Source: Anaerolineales bacterium UBA6668
Lineage (GTDB): Bacteria; Chloroflexota; Anaerolineae; Anaerolineales; UBA6668
Assembly (NCBI GenBank): GCA_002455215.1
Contig: DKKK01000084.1
Coordinates: 22,070 to 29,825, forward strand
Reading direction: 5' to 3'
DNA: 7,756 nucleotides
Of the stretch, positions 6,581 to 7,756 are shown piece after piece. Position numbers and translations under genes: made by a program. The notes under the pieces were generated by a model. It made no database searches, had not been told where the DNA came from, and saw nothing but the letters and a program-made list of their open reading frames with translations. Every line of letters starts with the position of its first letter. Positions within the stretch are counted from its first letter, which is position 1.

Positions 6581-6657
6581 CCCGTCTCCCAACTCCCGTA
6601 TTCCATATCCCGTATTCCGTATCCCGTATCCCGTATCCCGTATTCCATATCCCACTC
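6581..6657. repeat. Tandem heptamer array B (YCCRTAT type, eleven units)
   Basis: Eleven contiguous 7-bp units on the plus strand. Five are exact CCCGTAT (starts at 6595, 6609, 6623, 6630, 6637), two are TCCATAT, one is TCCGTAT, and the edge units are degenerate (CCCGTCT, CCCAACT at the left; CCCACTC at the right). The array abuts the permease stop codon (6658-6660), and similar sequence (CTATTCC, CTAATTC) continues into its last codons. Array A has the same period but an unrelated unit and lies 12 bp away. Together they fill nearly all of the 130-bp gap between the permease and the adenosyltransferase. I see no promoter or terminator hairpin in the gap. Confidence 0.9.
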
Positions 6658-7683
6658 CTATTCCCTAATTCCAAGTTTAAGCAAAACAGACAGCACAATC
6701 GGTGCACCGATGAGTGCGGTGACGGCATTTAGGGGGAGGGTGTATTGGCTGGCAGGTAATTGCGCAATGATGTCGGCAACGAGTGCTAAGATGGCACCTA
6801 TTAGACAGCAGGCAGGGAGCAACAGGGTGTGGTCGGCGGTGCGGAAGAGATTGCGGGCAATGTGTGGCACAGCCAGCCCGACAAAGCCAATTGGACCGCA
6901 AAATGCAGTGATGGTGCCAGAAAGTAAGGCAGTCAAAACAACTAGTTCGCGGCGCAACCTTTGCACCGGCACACCCAACGTTTGCGCGTAATCTTGCCCG
7001 AGCAAAAGCGCATTCAAAGGCTTGGCAAGGCGCAAACTGCCTACCAGGGGCAACACCACCAAAGGGGTCATCACTTGCAATTGGCGGGTTGTCACCCCCC
7101 CGAAATTGCCAAAACTCCAATTGATATAGGCTTGGGTGCGCTCTGGCATGGCAAAATGCAACAAGATGCTGACACCCGCTCCGGTGATGTAAGAGACCAT
7201 CAGCCCAATCAATAGCAAGGTGACCGGACTCAGCCGCTGGGATAGTGCCAACACCACTAGCAAAACCAGTCCGCCACCGATTGCCGCGGCAATTGCCATG
7301 CCCAGCGAACTGCCCCAAGTGAGTGCTCCCAACTGTGCGCCAAATGCGCCGCTGACTGCCAAAACAAACAGTGCCACACCAAAGCTAGCACCAGCGTTGA
7401 TTCCCAGCACAAAGGGGTCTGCCAAGGCATTGCGAAACAAGGTTTGCATTTGCAAGCCACTCACCCCAAGCGCGGTTCCGGCTAACACGGCAGTGATGGC
7501 GCGTGGAAGGCGGATTTGCCACACAATCACGCGCCATTTTTCATCGGTGAGCGGTTGCCCCCAAATGGCTTGCCAGATTTGCCCAGGCGGAATGCGCACG
7601 GAGCCAAATAGTAAGACTGCCGAAAAAGCGAAAAGTAGCGCAATCGCTAGCAAAATCCACAAGAGTTGGGTGCGTTTGTTCAC
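6658..7683 (-). CDS. btuC: FecCD-family ABC transporter permease (BtuC-type)
   Basis: The membrane channel subunit of a binding-protein-dependent importer, probably for corrinoids. 341 residues with about ten hydrophobic segments, the family's usual size. Seen: first membrane segment at about 7-27, IRLPRAITAVLAGTALGVSG (57-76), family motif NALADPFVLGINAGASFG (85-102), DYAQTLGV (231-238), the ATPase-coupling region GPIGFVGLAVPHIARNL (263-279) and C-terminal LPLNAVTALIGAPIVL (316-331). The start shown is a GTG at 7681-7683, with no Shine-Dalgarno before it. The frame stays open upstream through the 21-bp repeats to the window edge, so the start is uncertain, though the short tail before membrane segment 1 fits the family. 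The last residues (LGIRE) and the TAG stop adjoin heptamer array B. The adenosyltransferase downstream favours B12 over iron complexes. Confidence 0.88.
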   Translation of the reverse strand: MNKRTQLLWILLAIALLFAFSAVLLFGSVRIPPGQIWQAIWGQPLTDEKWRVIVWQIRLPRAITAVLAGTALGVSGLQMQTLFRNALADPFVLGINAGASFGVALFVLAVSGAFGAQLGALTWGSSLGMAIAAAIGGGLVLLVVLALSQRLSPVTLLLIGLMVSYITGAGVSILLHFAMPERTQAYINWSFGNFGGVTTRQLQVMTPLVVLPLVGSLRLAKPLNALLLGQDYAQTLGVPVQRLRRELVVLTALLSGTITAFCGPIGFVGLAVPHIARNLFRTADHTLLLPACCLIGAILALVADIIAQLPASQYTLPLNAVTALIGAPIVLSVLLKLGIRE

Positions 7684-7685
7684 AA

Positions 7686-7756
7686 GGCTATTTGGGTAAT
7701 TGCCACGGCTATTCGGATAATTGCCGCGGCTATTCGGATAATTGCCGCGGCTATTC
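7686..7756. repeat. 21-bp tandem repeat, at least 3.4 copies, running off the window
   Basis: Copies at 7686-7706, 7707-7727, 7728-7748 and a partial at 7749-7756. Each unit begins GGCTATT and ends AATTGCCRC on the plus strand. Copies 2 and 3 are identical; copy 1, nearest the permease, differs at three positions. The unit length is a multiple of three, and in the permease frame the minus strand is open and reads as repeated NSRGNYP, leading into the GTG at 7683. Each junction between intact units forms the palindrome GCCGCGGC (7723-7730, 7744-7751). Whether this is intergenic DNA or an N-terminal coding extension cannot be settled here. Confidence 0.9.

Noticed and set aside
6528..6657. Cobalamin riboswitch before the adenosyltransferase
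   Set aside because: The gap is only 130 bp and nearly all heptamer repeat, leaving no room for a cobalamin aptamer. If one exists it should lie upstream of the operon, off the right edge.
6528..6728. 67-residue N-terminal extension of the adenosyltransferase from an ATG at 6728
   Set aside because: The extra residues are translated heptamer repeats (e.g. GYGIRDTEYGIWN) plus out-of-frame permease sequence. The family begins a few residues before YTRTGD.
7686..7756. CRISPR array reading of the 21-bp repeats
   Set aside because: Units are directly contiguous with no spacers, and no cas gene is present.

Overview
The window carries two gene blocks that converge at about position 5150-5180. I think it comes from a Chloroflexota (Anaerolineae-like) genome or a similar environmental bacterium. 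The grounds are a GC content that looks close to 50%, tight gene packing with weak or absent Shine-Dalgarno sites, an iron/B12-type ATPase of the 'VVLTER...LSDGERQ' kind, and stop-free tandem heptamer repeats between genes. This assignment is an inference and is only moderately secure.

Left block (1-5146), heptose and surface-glycan synthesis. A divergent, edge-truncated gene on the minus strand (1-285) encodes a GmhB-type HAD phosphatase. Facing away from it is a plus-strand run of five genes: an extended-SDR sugar-nucleotide epimerase (331-1446), a GHMP kinase of the HddA type (1453-2487), a membrane sugar-phosphate transferase-like protein (2484-3806), a GmhA-type sedoheptulose-7-phosphate isomerase (3837-4403) and a family 2 glycosyltransferase of the dolichyl-phosphate-sugar synthase type (4412-5146). 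GmhA, HddA and GmhB are three of the four enzymes that make GDP-D-glycero-alpha-D-manno-heptose. The fourth, the HddC guanylyltransferase, is not in the window. The epimerase probably modifies a nucleotide sugar, and the last two membrane-linked proteins point to assembly of a lipid-linked surface glycan. The transferase-like protein lacks the residues that carry out catalysis in its family.

Right block (5182-7756), corrinoid uptake and activation, read on the minus strand. From right to left it encodes a FecCD/BtuC-type permease (6658-7683), a PduO-type cob(I)alamin adenosyltransferase (5973-6527) and a BtuD/FecE-type ATPase (5182-5976). The adenosyltransferase between the two transporter parts argues for a vitamin B12 substrate rather than a siderophore. 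The binding protein and any promoter or cobalamin riboswitch would lie beyond the right edge.

The most unusual DNA flanks the permease gene. The 130-bp gap after it is almost filled by two different heptamer arrays back to back (6534-6568 and 6581-6657). Its upstream side (7686-7756, running off the window) is a 21-bp tandem repeat with a GCCGCGGC palindrome at each full-unit junction. That repeat is also an open, in-frame heptapeptide repeat leading into the permease. I saw no tRNA, rRNA, CRISPR array, insertion sequence or prophage gene.
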